Source: Leclercia sp. LSNIH1
GTDB taxonomy: Bacteria; Pseudomonadota; Gammaproteobacteria; Enterobacterales; Enterobacteriaceae
DNA: 64,000 nucleotides
NCBI RefSeq assembly: GCF_002902985.1
Contig: NZ_CP026167.1
Coordinates: forward strand, 930,001-994,000
Direction: 5' to 3'
This document shows positions 1-13,587 of the stretch, one piece after another (the stretch's first letter is position 1; the number at the start of each line of letters is the position of its first letter). Below the pieces are notes generated by a model. The model was not told the DNA's origin, did not search any database, and saw nothing but the letters and a program-made list of their open reading frames with translations. A program made the position numbers and the translations under genes.

Positions 1-1392
1 CTGCGTGCGATCCCACAGCTGCGCGGCGCCTACGGCACCGTGATCATGGACAGCCGCGACCCGTCTACCCTGCTGGCAGCCCGCTCTGGCAGCCCGATGG
101 TGATTGGCCTGGGGATGGGGGAGAACTTTATCGCCTCCGATCAGCTGGCGCTGCTGCCGGTGACCCGTCGCTTTATCTTCATGGAAGAGGGCGATATTGC
201 AGAAGTGACCCGCCGTGACGTCAAAATCTTTGATAAATCTGGCGAGCCGGTAAAACGTCAGGATATCGAATCCAACCTGCAGTACGACGCGGGTGATAAA
301 GGCGCTTACCGTCACTACATGCAGAAAGAGATCTACGAGCAGCCGAACGCCATCAAAAACACCCTGACCGGGCGTATCAGCCACGGCGAAGTGGATTTGA
401 GCGAACTGGGGGCTAACGCCAACGAAATGCTGGCAAAAGTTGAGCACATTCAGATCGTGGCCTGCGGCACCTCTTACAACTCCGGTATGGTTTCCCGCTA
501 CTGGTTTGAAGCGCTGGCAGGCGTGCCGTGCGACGTGGAGATCGCCTCCGAGTTCCGCTATCGCAAATCAGCCGTGCGTCGTAACAGCCTGATGATCACC
601 CTGTCTCAGTCCGGCGAAACCGCTGATACCCTGGCGGCGCTGCGTCTCTCCAAAGAGCTGGGCTATCTGGGCTCGCTGGCCATCTGCAACGTACCGGGCT
701 CCTCGCTGGTGCGTGAGTCTGACCTGGCGCTGATGACCAAAGCCGGTACCGAAATCGGCGTGGCCTCCACCAAAGCGTTCACCACTCAGCTGACGGTCCT
801 GCTGATGCTGGTGGCGAAACTGGCCCGTCTGAAAGGTCAGGATGCGGCGATTGAGCACGATATTGTGCACGGTCTGCAGGCGCTGCCGAGCCGTATTGAG
901 CAGATGCTCTCCCAGGACAAGCGCATTGAAGCGCTGGCGGAAGATTTCTCCGACAAGCATCACGCCCTGTTCCTGGGTCGTGGCGATCAGTATCCGATTG
1001 CTCTGGAAGGCGCCCTGAAGCTCAAAGAGATCTCCTATATCCACGCTGAAGCCTACGCGGCAGGTGAGCTGAAACACGGCCCACTGGCGCTGATCGATGC
1101 GGATATGCCGGTTATCGTGGTGGCACCGAACAACGAACTGCTGGAAAAACTGAAGTCCAACATCGAAGAAGTCCGCGCCCGTGGCGGCGTGCTCTATGTC
1201 TTCGCGGATCAGGATGCCGGCTTTACCAGCAGCGACAACATGCACATCATCGAGATGCCGCATGTGGAAGAGGTCATTGCTCCTATCTTCTATACCGTTC
1301 CGCTGCAGCTGCTGGCTTACCACGTCGCCCTGATCAAAGGCACCGACGTCGACCAGCCGCGTAACCTGGCGAAGTCCGTTACCGTAGAGTAA
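1..1392 (+). CDS. glmS: Glucosamine-6-phosphate synthase, C-terminal part (start lies before the window)
   Basis: GlmS makes glucosamine-6-phosphate from fructose-6-phosphate and glutamine, the first step towards UDP-GlcNAc for peptidoglycan and LPS. The frame is open from base 1, giving 463 residues; with a family length near 609, the first ~146 residues of the glutaminase domain are missing. Visible are the end of the glutaminase domain and both SIS isomerase domains, with the phosphosugar-binding stretches ACGTSYNSG and [10 protein letters not shown], the [14 protein letters not shown] segment, and the conserved C-terminus ending [10 protein letters not shown] rho-independent terminator follows directly. 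It is an ordinary chromosomal copy upstream of the pst operon. The GlmZ-controlled leader is outside the window. Confidence 0.97.
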   Translation: MRAIPQLRGAYGTVIMDSRDPSTLLAARSGSPMVIGLGMGENFIASDQLALLPVTRRFIFMEEGDIAEVTRRDVKIFDKSGEPVKRQDIESNLQYDAGDKGAYRHYMQKEIYEQPNAIKNTLTGRISHGEVDLSELGANANEMLAKVEHIQIVACGTSYNSGMVSRYWFEALAGVPCDVEIASEFRYRKSAVRRNSLMITLSQSGETADTLAALRLSKELGYLGSLAICNVPGSSLVRESDLALMTKAGTEIGVASTKAFTTQLTVLLMLVAKLARLKGQDAAIEHDIVHGLQALPSRIEQMLSQDKRIEALAEDFSDKHHALFLGRGDQYPIALEGALKLKEISYIHAEAYAAGELKHGPLALIDADMPVIVVAPNNELLEKLKSNIEEVRARGGVLYVFADQDAGFTSSDNMHIIEMPHVEEVIAPIFYTVPLQLLAYHVALIKGTDVDQPRNLAKSVTVE

Positions 1393-1401
1393 TCCTCTCA
1401 G

Positions 1402-1428
1402 GCTCCACCTTCGGGTGGAGCTTTTTTT
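1402..1428 (+). terminator. Rho-independent terminator of glmS
   Basis: An 8-9 bp GC-rich inverted repeat (GCTCCACC / GGTGGAGC) with a short TTCG-type loop is followed by seven T residues, just after the glmS stop codon. Confidence 0.9.
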
Positions 1429-1607
1429 ATCCTTCCTGCCCGTTTTTTCGCCTGCTTTTTTGCCCTGCGTTCTATGACAATCTGTCATCTTCGGCTATTT
1501 TTTTTAGTGTCACAGAAAGAAAATTTTTCTGAAATCAATGCGTCATATTTCACTTTAACTTATTGATAAAGATGCTTTAATTTGCTTAATTTTCTGCGCA
1601 ATTTTCG

Positions 1608-1647
1608 TTGTCATAAAACTGTCATAATTCGTACATTTATCTGTCAC
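1608..1647 (+). promoter_or_regulatory. Tandem Pho boxes (PhoB sites) of the pst promoter
   Basis: Two adjacent PhoB sites lie about 70-105 bases before pstS. The first, 1608-1626, reads TTGTCATAAAACTGTCATA, one base from the 11+7 consensus with two TGTCA direct repeats. The second, 1630-1647, reads CGTACATTTATCTGTCAC. A further TGTCATC lies upstream near 1485. PhoB-P would bind here under phosphate limitation and replace a -35 element; the TATTTT downstream is a plausible -10. This accounts for most of the 322-base glmS-pstS gap; nothing else is evident there apart from the glmS terminator and AT-rich DNA. Confidence 0.9.
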
Positions 1648-1681
1648 CTCTTTGTCCTATTTTGCTCATCGTAGCCACTAA

Positions 1682-2755
<1,074 letters not shown>

Positions 2756-2773
2756 CAGGATATTTTTGACGAA

Positions 2774-2849
2774 GATGGCGGGTGGCGCTAGCGCTAACCC
2801 GCTCTACGGTTCCGACTGTAGGCCCGGCAAGCATAAGCGTCACCGGGCA
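2774..2849. repeat. REP/BIME pair between pstS and pstC
   Basis: Two palindromic REP-like units in opposite orientation occupy the pstS-pstC gap: 2774-2807 (ending GCTAACCCGCTCTAC) and 2818-2849 (GTAGGCCCGGCAAGC...GTCACCGGGC). Such elements protect the upstream pstS mRNA from 3' exonucleases and lower distal expression; that role is inferred from the family. Confidence 0.8.
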
Positions 2850-2880
2850 TATTCGTAAGACGTCTCAAACAGAAGAGTAA

Positions 2881-4733
<1,853 letters not shown>

Positions 4734-4768
4734 TTATTGACGGCGTGGCACGCTGCGGCGCCGGATGA

Positions 4769-5554
<786 letters not shown>

Positions 5555-5568
5555 TTCAGGAGTGCGCA

Positions 5569-6294
5569 ATGGATAATCTCAATCTTAATAAACATATTTC
5601 CGGCCAGTTTAACGCAGAGCTGGAGAGTATCCGCACCCAGGTGATGACCATGGGCGGTATGGTAGAGCAGCAGCTTTCTGACGCGATCACCGCAATGCAT
5701 AACCAGGACAGCGAGCTGGCGAAGCGCGTGGTGGAAGGCGACAAACACGTCAACATGATGGAAGTGGCGATCGATGAAGCCTGCGTGCGCATTATCGCCA
5801 AGCGTCAGCCGACAGCGAGCGACCTGCGTCTGGTGATGGCGATCATCAAAACTATCGCCGAGCTGGAACGTATTGGCGACGTGGCGGACAAAATCTGCCG
5901 CACCGCGCTGGAGAAATTCTCCCAGCAACACCAGCCGCTGCTGGTGAGCCTGGAGTCGCTGGGGCGTCACACCGTGCAGATGCTGCATGATGTGCTGGAT
6001 GCCTTTGCGCGTATGGATCTGGATGAAGCGGTACGTATTTATCGGGAAGATAAGAAAGTCGACCAGGAGTACGAAGGCATCGTGCGCCAGCTGATGACCT
6101 ACATGATGGAAGATACGCGAACCATTCCAAGTGTACTGACCGCGCTGTTCTGCGCCCGTTCTATCGAGCGTATCGGTGACCGTTGCCAGAACATTTGCGA
6201 ATACATCTTCTACTTCGTGAAGGGCCAGGATTTCCGCCATGTGGGTGGAGACGAGCTGGACAAGATGCTGGCGGGTAAAGATCCGAAAGAGTAA
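5569..6294 (+). CDS. phoU: Phosphate signalling regulator PhoU
   Basis: PhoU is a cytoplasmic helical-bundle protein that couples the Pst transporter to PhoR, keeping the Pho regulon off when phosphate is abundant. The 241-residue product has the two three-helix PhoU repeats, each with the metal-binding E/D-x3-D region: [14 protein letters not shown] at about residues 100-113 and [15 protein letters not shown] near 200. It is the last gene of pstSCAB-phoU, preceded by an AGGAG site and followed by an inverted-repeat terminator. Confidence 0.98.
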   Translation: MDNLNLNKHISGQFNAELESIRTQVMTMGGMVEQQLSDAITAMHNQDSELAKRVVEGDKHVNMMEVAIDEACVRIIAKRQPTASDLRLVMAIIKTIAELERIGDVADKICRTALEKFSQQHQPLLVSLESLGRHTVQMLHDVLDAFARMDLDEAVRIYREDKKVDQEYEGIVRQLMTYMMEDTRTIPSVLTALFCARSIERIGDRCQNICEYIFYFVKGQDFRHVGGDELDKMLAGKDPKE

Positions 6295-6306
6295 TAACCT
6301 CCTTTC

Positions 6307-6333
6307 ATCACGCCAGTACTTACTGGCGTGATT
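6307..6333 (+). terminator. Terminator of the pst-phoU operon
   Basis: A 12-bp perfect inverted repeat (ATCACGCCAGTA / TACTGGCGTGAT) with a 2-base spacer lies 12 bases after phoU, followed by a modest T-rich tail. Confidence 0.75.
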
Positions 6334-6393
6334 ATTTCTGGTGCAATCACATTATTTGCCTTCATCCGTTGCCTGACGACCGAAACGCGCTAA

Positions 6394-7599
<1,206 letters not shown>

Positions 7600-7607
7600 A
7601 AATATCA

Positions 7608-7629
7608 GCCCTCCCCGTTCGGGGAGGGC
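7608..7629. terminator. Bidirectional terminator between yieL and yieH
   Basis: A 9-bp perfect GC-rich stem (GCCCTCCCC / GGGGAGGGC) with loop GTTC lies in the 36-base gap between two convergent genes. Tails are A/T-rich but short on either side. Confidence 0.75.
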
Positions 7630-7635
7630 ATTTGC

Positions 7636-8301
7636 TTAGCGGGTAATATTCCAGCCGCGTGCCTTCCAGAGTGCCGGCAGCTGCGCCAGATCGGTAAAGG
7701 TCGTGACTTTCGGATGGTCGAGCGGCGGGTTATGCGGATCGGCGCAGAAGTAGAACACCTCCATGCCCGCGGCGATCCCCGCCTGCGCGCCTGCGCTGGA
7801 GTCATCCACCAGGATGCAGTTCTCCACGTTGACGTTCATCGCTTTCGCCGCATGGAACATCATGGCCGGATCGGGCTTCCAGCGCTGAATATCGTAGCCG
7901 CTGAACAGTTTTTCCGGGAAATGGTGCAGCATCTGTAACTTGCCAAGGGAGTGCTGCATTTTGCTCACCGGGCCGTTAGAGACCACGCACATCGGCACCG
8001 CCATGGCATCCAGCAGGGCGCTGGCCCCGGCGATCGCTTCCAGTTCCGAGTCGAAAAGGCGTGCGACCTCGGCGCGGTAAACAGGCTCCAGATCCGCTTT
8101 CGCGAGGCTGACGCCGTGTTCGGCATTAATGATGTCGATGATCTCGTAGAGCTTCACGCCCTTAAAGCGTTTGAAGGTCTCTTCGAGATCGAGCGTGATA
8201 CCAAATTCCTGGAACATGGTGACATACGCCCGGGAACAGATGACTTCACTGTCGACCAGCGTACCGTCGCAGTCGAAAAATACCGCATCAATCTGAGACA
8301 T
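7636..8301 (-). CDS. yieH: HAD-family 6-phosphogluconate phosphatase
   Basis: This 221-residue HAD phosphatase has the nucleophile motif FFDCDGTLVDSE (residues 8-19), motif II VVSNGP, motif III lysine in RWKPDP and motif IV LVDDSSAGAQAG. It is closely similar to E. coli YieH, which dephosphorylates 6-phosphogluconate. The frame remains open upstream, but the start at 8301 gives the family N-terminus MSQIDAVFFDCDG. It is divergent from adeP across a 168-base gap that holds a PurR-type operator. Confidence 0.93.
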   Translation of the reverse strand: MSQIDAVFFDCDGTLVDSEVICSRAYVTMFQEFGITLDLEETFKRFKGVKLYEIIDIINAEHGVSLAKADLEPVYRAEVARLFDSELEAIAGASALLDAMAVPMCVVSNGPVSKMQHSLGKLQMLHHFPEKLFSGYDIQRWKPDPAMMFHAAKAMNVNVENCILVDDSSAGAQAGIAAGMEVFYFCADPHNPPLDHPKVTTFTDLAQLPALWKARGWNITR

Positions 8302-8352
8302 GCCTTTCCCTTTCTTAACAAGTTTAACGTTTACGTAATGCATAACGGTGTG

Positions 8353-8368
8353 ACGCAATCGTTGCCGT
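8353..8368. promoter_or_regulatory. PurR operator in the yieH-adeP intergenic region
   Basis: ACGCAATCGTTGCCGT closely matches the 16-base PurR palindrome (ACGCAAACGTTTNCGT), with the CG centre and GCAA half-site intact. It lies about 100 bases before adeP and 52 bases before yieH. Purine repression of the adenine permease would make sense biologically; I recall E. coli yieG being reported in the PurR regulon. Confidence 0.7.
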
Positions 8369-8469
8369 ATAAGCAGATGCAATGAAAAAAAGTACCTCAC
8401 AACCGCCCTTATTGTCGCATTTTGGTATAGGATAGCGACGGATTTTCCCTCCCTGTTCGGAAATAGATA

Positions 8470-9804
8470 ATGAGTCAACAACACACTACCCAGTCTTCTG
8501 GCGCGGGTTTGCTTGAGCGCGTGTTTAAACTGCGCGAGCACGGCACGACGGCACGCACCGAAGTGATCGCCGGTTTCACTACCTTCCTGACGATGGTCTA
8601 TATCGTTTTCGTGAACCCACAAATTCTGGGCGTTGCTGGCATGGACACCAGCGCCGTCTTCGTTACGACCTGTCTTATCGCCGCCTTCGGCAGCATCCTG
8701 ATGGGGCTGTTCGCTAACCTGCCGGTTGCCCTGGCACCGGCGATGGGCCTCAACGCTTTCTTCGCCTTCGTCGTGGTTCAGGCGATGGGCCTGCCGTGGC
8801 AGGTGGGCATGGGCGCCATCTTCTGGGGCGCGGTCGGTCTGCTGCTGCTGACCATTTTCCGCGTGCGTTACTGGATGATTGCTAATATCCCGGTCAGTCT
8901 GCGCGTAGGTATCACCAGCGGTATCGGCCTGTTTATTGGCATGATGGGGCTGAAAAACGCCGGCGTGATCGTGGCGAACCCGGAGACCCTGGTCAGCATC
9001 GGTAAACTCACCTCCCACAGCGTGCTGCTGGGTGTGCTGGGCTTCTTCATCATCGCGATTCTGGCCTCACGCAATATCCATGCGGCGGTGCTGGTGTCGA
9101 TTATTGTCACTACCCTGCTGGGCTGGATGCTGGGCGACGTACATTACAACGGTATCGTCTCCGCGCCGCCGAGCGTCTCCACGGTGATTGGCCACGTCGA
9201 TCTGGCGGGCTCGCTGAACCTGGGTCTGGCCGGGGTGATCTTCTCCTTCATGCTGGTGAACCTGTTTGACTCCTCCGGGACGCTGATTGGCGTGACCGAC
9301 AAGGCCGGTCTGGCGGATGAGAAGGGCAAATTCCCGCGCATGAAGCAGGCGCTGTTTGTGGACAGCATCTCCTCCGTCACCGGCTCCTTTATCGGTACCT
9401 CCTCTGTGACCGCCTACATCGAATCCTCTTCCGGGGTCTCCGTGGGTGGCCGTACCGGCCTGACCGCTGTCGTCGTCGGCCTGCTGTTCCTGCTGGTGAT
9501 CTTCCTCTCTCCGCTGGCCGGTATGGTGCCGCCCTACGCTGCCGCAGGCGCGCTGATTTACGTGGGTGTGCTGATGACCTCCAGCCTGGCGCGCGTGAAG
9601 TGGGATGACCTGACCGAAGCGGTGCCAGCGTTTATCACTGCGGTGATGATGCCGTTCAGTTTCTCCATCACCGAAGGCATTGCGCTGGGCTTTATCTCTT
9701 ACTGTGTCATGAAGGCGGGGACCGGGCGCTGGCGTGAAATCAGCCCGTGCGTGATGGTCGTTGCGCTGCTGTTCATTCTGAAGATTGCGTTTATCGACGC
9801 GTAA
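8470..9804 (+). CDS. adeP: High-affinity adenine permease
   Basis: AdeP (YieG) is a proton-coupled adenine importer of the AzgA branch of the NCS2 family. The 444-residue product has about 12-14 membrane segments and family hallmarks: AGFTTFLTMVYIVFVNPQIL near residue 35, LAPAMGLNAFFAF, NLFDSSGTLIGVT and TSSVTAYIESSSGVSVGGRTG. It is nearly collinear with the E. coli protein. A PurR box upstream suggests purine repression, and a strong bidirectional terminator follows. Confidence 0.95.
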   Translation: MSQQHTTQSSGAGLLERVFKLREHGTTARTEVIAGFTTFLTMVYIVFVNPQILGVAGMDTSAVFVTTCLIAAFGSILMGLFANLPVALAPAMGLNAFFAFVVVQAMGLPWQVGMGAIFWGAVGLLLLTIFRVRYWMIANIPVSLRVGITSGIGLFIGMMGLKNAGVIVANPETLVSIGKLTSHSVLLGVLGFFIIAILASRNIHAAVLVSIIVTTLLGWMLGDVHYNGIVSAPPSVSTVIGHVDLAGSLNLGLAGVIFSFMLVNLFDSSGTLIGVTDKAGLADEKGKFPRMKQALFVDSISSVTGSFIGTSSVTAYIESSSGVSVGGRTGLTAVVVGLLFLLVIFLSPLAGMVPPYAAAGALIYVGVLMTSSLARVKWDDLTEAVPAFITAVMMPFSFSITEGIALGFISYCVMKAGTGRWREISPCVMVVALLFILKIAFIDA

Positions 9805-9805
9805 T

Positions 9806-9842
9806 AAAAAAAGCCCTTTTCTGAGAAAAGGGCTTTAATTTT
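9806..9842. terminator. Bidirectional terminator between adeP and chrR
   Basis: A 13-bp stem AAAGCCCTTTTCT / AGAAAAGGGCTTT with a minimal loop is flanked by A-runs on the left and T-runs on the right. It serves both convergent genes. Confidence 0.9.
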
Positions 9843-9853
9843 TGTCCGTTCTT

Positions 9854-10420
9854 TTACGCTTTAACCCGCTGAATATACTTCCCGAACGCGCTCAGCTGTC
9901 CGCTCAGGTGATCCAGCGTGCTCTGGTCAATCACTTCACCCGTCTGCGGATCGACCTTGTTCTGAATCACGCCACCCATAAATTCCGGCTTGTTCATTAC
10001 CATCGCATCCAGGAAGACCAGGATCTGGCGCAGATGATACTGGCAGCGCGCACCGCCAATCGCCCCCATTGAGCTGGTCTGGATCAGCACCGGCTTGCCT
10101 GCCAGCGGCTGCTCCGGCAGACGAGAAAGCCAGTCGATAGCATTCTTTAAGCCACCCGGCACGGAGTAGTTATATTCCGGAGTCACAATCACCACGCCGT
10201 CTGCCTGGCGGATCTGTTCTGCCAGCGCTTCTACGGCAGCAGGGAATCCCTCTTCCTGCTGTATATCGGCGTCGTACAGCGGGATATCGCCGATCGACGG
10301 CAGGGCGCTAATTGCCATCCCCTCAGGCGCCAGCTTCGGCAGAGTGCGGGCAACCATGCCGTTAAATGAACCTTTGCGCAGGCTTCCCAGTAACGTAACA
10401 ACATTCAACGTATCAGACAT
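9854..10420 (-). CDS. chrR: NADPH-dependent FMN reductase / quinone reductase
   Basis: ChrR (YieF) is a flavodoxin-fold, FMN-binding quinone reductase that also reduces chromate and other one-electron acceptors and protects against oxidative stress. The 188-residue product has the FMN phosphate loop GSLRKGSFN (residues 12-20), TPEYNYSVPGGLKNAIDWLSR near residue 80 and TSSMGAIGGARCQYHLRQ. The start chosen gives the family N-terminus MSDTLNVV; the open frame upstream would only add a basic, unconserved extension overlapping the yieE end. It lies 38 bases downstream of yieE and is probably co-transcribed with it. Confidence 0.93.
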   Translation of the reverse strand: MSDTLNVVTLLGSLRKGSFNGMVARTLPKLAPEGMAISALPSIGDIPLYDADIQQEEGFPAAVEALAEQIRQADGVVIVTPEYNYSVPGGLKNAIDWLSRLPEQPLAGKPVLIQTSSMGAIGGARCQYHLRQILVFLDAMVMNKPEFMGGVIQNKVDPQTGEVIDQSTLDHLSGQLSAFGKYIQRVKA

Positions 10421-10458
10421 CACTACTCCTTCTTCATCATGATGGCCCTGCTGAAGGG

Positions 10459-11205
10459 TCAGGTAAGGGTAATTGCTTTCTCCGCCGGTAAACTGGTGAG
10501 TCGCATCAGGCGTGCTGCCGGCTCGTTGGCGCGGGCAGGAACATCCGGCAGACCGTTCCATCCAAGGCGGCTATCGAATGCCCAGATTTTTAACCGTTCA
10601 ATAACCGGGGTGACGGCAACAGACCAGATCAGCACATCTTCGGCATCGCTTAAGGCTTCCACCTGCGCGGCTCTGGATGCCCGTAGACGACCTGAGCCCG
10701 GTAACAGTTGCAGCAGGCTGGCGCAGTCGCTGGCGTCGCCTGACAGTTTACGAATGCTCTGGCGCAGGGTAATGAGCTGTGCTCTGGCTTCGTTGGGGTC
10801 GTTCTGATTACGCACCCATAAGTTCTCGTTGCTGGACAAGGGGTAGGTGTCGTGAGCGTGGGTACCATCCATGCTGCGAATGGTCCGCTGCAGCTCCATA
10901 TCCAGGCCGCAGTCGCCCTCAGTGGTCAGCGCCAGACCCACGATATTGCCGGCGTAGGCAATGGAAAAACGGGGAAGCGCAGGATCGGCAAAAACCGGGC
11001 GACCCTCAGGTTCGGTAATTACGTCCGGCAGCTCGCTGGTGCCGTAAAGCATAAACATCAGTTCAGCAAGCAGCGATCGGGAAGCCAAAAATCGCGCCCG
11101 ACGATGTTCCGGAAGCTTCCGCGCTTCGATATGACAGGATGGAGAGAGTCTGGTCGAAACCAGCCGCCCCTCGGTCAGCGTCCCTCTTGCAAAATGCGTT
11201 GCCAT
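10459..11205 (-). CDS. yieE: YieE, phosphopantetheinyl-transferase-like protein of uncertain activity
   Basis: A 248-residue cytoplasmic protein similar to E. coli YieE. It retains one PPTase core motif, C-G-L-D-M-E-L (residues ~100-106), in which the acidic residues would bind magnesium. The second motif, normally W-x3-K-E-A, is replaced by LWVRNQNDPNEARAQL, lacking the Lys-Glu pair. So a PPTase fold is likely but carrier-protein modification is unproven. The start giving MATHFARGTLTEG is preferred over a start four codons upstream because it matches the family. No acyl carrier or polyketide gene is nearby; chrR follows in the same direction. Confidence 0.85.
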   Translation of the reverse strand: MATHFARGTLTEGRLVSTRLSPSCHIEARKLPEHRRARFLASRSLLAELMFMLYGTSELPDVITEPEGRPVFADPALPRFSIAYAGNIVGLALTTEGDCGLDMELQRTIRSMDGTHAHDTYPLSSNENLWVRNQNDPNEARAQLITLRQSIRKLSGDASDCASLLQLLPGSGRLRASRAAQVEALSDAEDVLIWSVAVTPVIERLKIWAFDSRLGWNGLPDVPARANEPAARLMRLTSLPAEKAITLT

Positions 11206-11348
11206 TTTTCGCTCCATGATAATGGTCAGTAGACGGGTTAAACGTTTACATCATTATCGCTTAACTGATCTACTGTTTTAATGGCTAAATGGGGGTAAGG
11301 GAAGTTTTGCAGCGGAACTTTACACTTTCTTAGCCAAAAACCGGACCG

Positions 11349-12311
11349 TTAGCGCAATGGAGAACCATACAGCGCCTTAATGGTTTCTCTCAGCCAGAGG
11401 ATTTTAGGGTTGTGGCTGTTACGCTTATGCCAGATCAGGGTGAAGGGAACGGTGAGCTTTTGCGCCTGCGCTTCATCGATGGGGATTGGCAGGGTAACCA
11501 GCTTCCGCTGGTGGAGCTGATTATAGTGATGGCAGTAGTGCGGCGCGGTGGCAATATAATTATGGCCCGGCTGCGCCGCCATAAACATCGACTGCTCGAA
11601 TCCAGGCAGGCTCATGGCGATATTACGCGTACGTCCCATCTCTCTCAGCACCTCATCCAGCGCCCAGGTGTCGCTTCGCTCCCAGAAGATGCTGATATGC
11701 GGATAGCGCAGGAAGGTCTCCAGATCCCACGTCTCCTGGAGAGCGGGATGGTCCTCACGCAGATAGACGCACGGACGGTCGCTGAAGAGAATTTCGTAGT
11801 CGATAAACCACGGCATCAGCTTCAGTAACTCCCGGGAGCGCGGGTGCGTTTCGCGCCCGGTAAAACCGAGATCGACCTCTCCCCGGGTAATGGCGTCCAG
11901 CGAATCGTAATCCCAGTGGCGCATCTTCACGGTCGCCTGTGGGTAACGCTGATTCACCTGTTCCAGCAGGGCGTTAAAGCGGATCAGCATCAGCGGCGTT
12001 TCCGCCGCCAGCTCAAAGGTCAGGCCGCCGGGAGAGTCATGGTGGAATTTATCGAGGATCTGGTTGCCAATCTGCATCCAGTCGGCCAGATTCTGTTCCA
12101 GACTCATCGTCAGCGGAGTAGGCAGCAGCCCCAGAGGGGTCTTTACAAACAGCGGATCGTCGAACCAGTCGCGCAGCTTCGCCAGTGATTTACTCACCGC
12201 GGACGGGGTAACGTTCATCCGTTTCGCGGCTTTGGTGACGCTGCGTTCCTGCAGCAAAAGCTGCAGGCACAACAACAGGTTAAGATCGAGACTGCTGAGG
12301 TGCTTCTTCAT
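11349..12311 (-). CDS. yidZ: LysR-family regulator YidZ
   Basis: A 320-residue LysR-type transcription factor. The N-terminal winged helix-turn-helix covers residues ~8-65 ([12 protein letters not shown]...[25 protein letters not shown]), followed by a periplasmic-binding-like effector domain. E. coli YidZ has been linked to anaerobic nitric oxide protection; its direct targets are not well established. The start at 12311 gives [13 protein letters not shown], matching the family, and lies inside the mdtL 3' end (32-base out-of-frame overlap), suggesting translational coupling with mdtL. Confidence 0.92.
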   Translation of the reverse strand: MKKHLSSLDLNLLLCLQLLLQERSVTKAAKRMNVTPSAVSKSLAKLRDWFDDPLFVKTPLGLLPTPLTMSLEQNLADWMQIGNQILDKFHHDSPGGLTFELAAETPLMLIRFNALLEQVNQRYPQATVKMRHWDYDSLDAITRGEVDLGFTGRETHPRSRELLKLMPWFIDYEILFSDRPCVYLREDHPALQETWDLETFLRYPHISIFWERSDTWALDEVLREMGRTRNIAMSLPGFEQSMFMAAQPGHNYIATAPHYCHHYNQLHQRKLVTLPIPIDEAQAQKLTVPFTLIWHKRNSHNPKILWLRETIKALYGSPLR

Positions 12312-13455
12312 GATGTGCTGCGGGCCGGATGACCATAAGTAGGGTGATGCTGAGCATGCTACAGCCAATCAGAACCCCGATCAGCATATTCAGTGCATTC
12401 AGCCCGATTATCGCCGCCAGCCAAATCCACAGCGACGAGCCGCAGACCTGAGTAATACCCAGCACCGAGCTTGCCACTCCCGCTCGCAGCGCAAACGGCC
12501 CTAATGCCTGGCTCATTGCCACGCCAAACCCCATTGAGAACCCGGCGCAAACCAGGGTAATACCGGCCAGCATCAGGGCAGGAGAGCTGGCTGTCGCCAG
12601 CACCACGCCCGCCGCCAGGAACAGTACCTGCGAGGTCAGTATCAGCGTGCGCTGGCGGAAGATATTCAGTGCAAACGGCGCCGAAAAGGAGACGACCATG
12701 CTGACCAGCGCGGTTAACGCCATCACTGTGGAATACTCGCCTCGATCGAAACCCATGATTTCCATTAATAACACCGGGGAAGCGTTTACATAGGTCAGGA
12801 TCACCGCCACGCTCAGGGTGGTGATCAGCAGCCGGCTAATGAAGAAGCGGTTAAGCAGCGTCTCCTCCGGCGGAACCGACGCCGTGTGACCAGGGTTTTG
12901 CGCTCCCGGATGGGTCTCTTTCAGCACCGCGATAGAGAGGATAAAAACCAGCATTCCCATCGCCGCCATGGCCCAGAAGAGGCTCTGCCACGGGAATTGC
13001 AGCATGATCAGGTAGCCCACCACCGGTGCCAGCACCGGAATAATACAGGTGATACCGTTTATCATGGAGAGCACCTTGGCGCGTCGCTGGGTGCTTAAGG
13101 TGTCACGCAAAATCGCAAACGCCACCACGTAGCAGCCGCCCGCGCCGATGCCCTGGATAAAGCGCCCGGCCAGAAACAGCGTACTCTCCTGCGCCAGAGA
13201 GCAGAGCACCGATGCCAGGGCAAAAATTACCGCCCCGGTAATGGCGACGGGCTGCCGTCCGGCTTTATCGGCAATCTTTCCGGCAAACACCATCGATGAC
13301 GCCATCCCCGCGAGGTAGGCTGAAAACGCGATATGCAGCTGCGCTTCGCTGGCGCCCAGATCGCGGGCGATGTGCGGCAGCCCCACCAGATACATATCAA
13401 TGCCCGATGGATAAAGCAGCACCAGCGCAAAACTACAAAACAGAAAACGAGCCAT
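12280..13455 (-). CDS. mdtL: MFS multidrug efflux transporter MdtL
   Basis: MdtL is a 12-helix proton-driven major facilitator of the Bcr/CflA (DHA1) drug-efflux group. The 391-residue product starts [23 protein letters not shown], with the DHA1 acidic residue in helix 1, and has motif A as [13 protein letters not shown] between helices 2 and 3. The reading frame extends 32 codons upstream, but the chosen start is the conserved one. It lies downstream of tnaB, as in E. coli, behind a hairpin; its 3' end runs into yidZ. Confidence 0.93.
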   Translation of the reverse strand: MARFLFCSFALVLLYPSGIDMYLVGLPHIARDLGASEAQLHIAFSAYLAGMASSMVFAGKIADKAGRQPVAITGAVIFALASVLCSLAQESTLFLAGRFIQGIGAGGCYVVAFAILRDTLSTQRRAKVLSMINGITCIIPVLAPVVGYLIMLQFPWQSLFWAMAAMGMLVFILSIAVLKETHPGAQNPGHTASVPPEETLLNRFFISRLLITTLSVAVILTYVNASPVLLMEIMGFDRGEYSTVMALTALVSMVVSFSAPFALNIFRQRTLILTSQVLFLAAGVVLATASSPALMLAGITLVCAGFSMGFGVAMSQALGPFALRAGVASSVLGITQVCGSSLWIWLAAIIGLNALNMLIGVLIGCSMLSITLLMVIRPAAHHEEAPQQSRS

Positions 13456-13544
13456 AAATCCCCCATAAATGCAGGCATGAAGCATAGGGGGAGAAGGAAG
13501 GTTTAGCGAGTTGCCATTTGGACAAAGGTGATTTCCTGGCAGGA

Positions 13545-13569
13545 AAGCCACCTCAGCGTGAGGTGGCTT
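13545..13569 (-). terminator. Hairpin after tnaB
   Basis: An 11-bp perfect inverted repeat (AAGCCACCTCA / TGAGGTGGCTT) with a GCG loop lies 19 bases past the tnaB stop. No long T-run follows on the minus strand, so termination may be partial, letting some transcription continue into mdtL. Confidence 0.6.
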
Positions 13570-13587
13570 ACAGGAACGCAGGCAGGA

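Noticed and set aside
568..1488. 306-residue open frame antisense to glmS
   Set aside because: Overlaps the certain glmS frame entirely, is rich in Arg/Gln/His as expected from antisense of GC-rich coding DNA, and matches no family I know.
7636..9018. 460-residue minus-strand frame taken as one protein
   Set aside because: Only the last 221 codons are YieH; the N-terminal extension overlaps adeP and has no family similarity.
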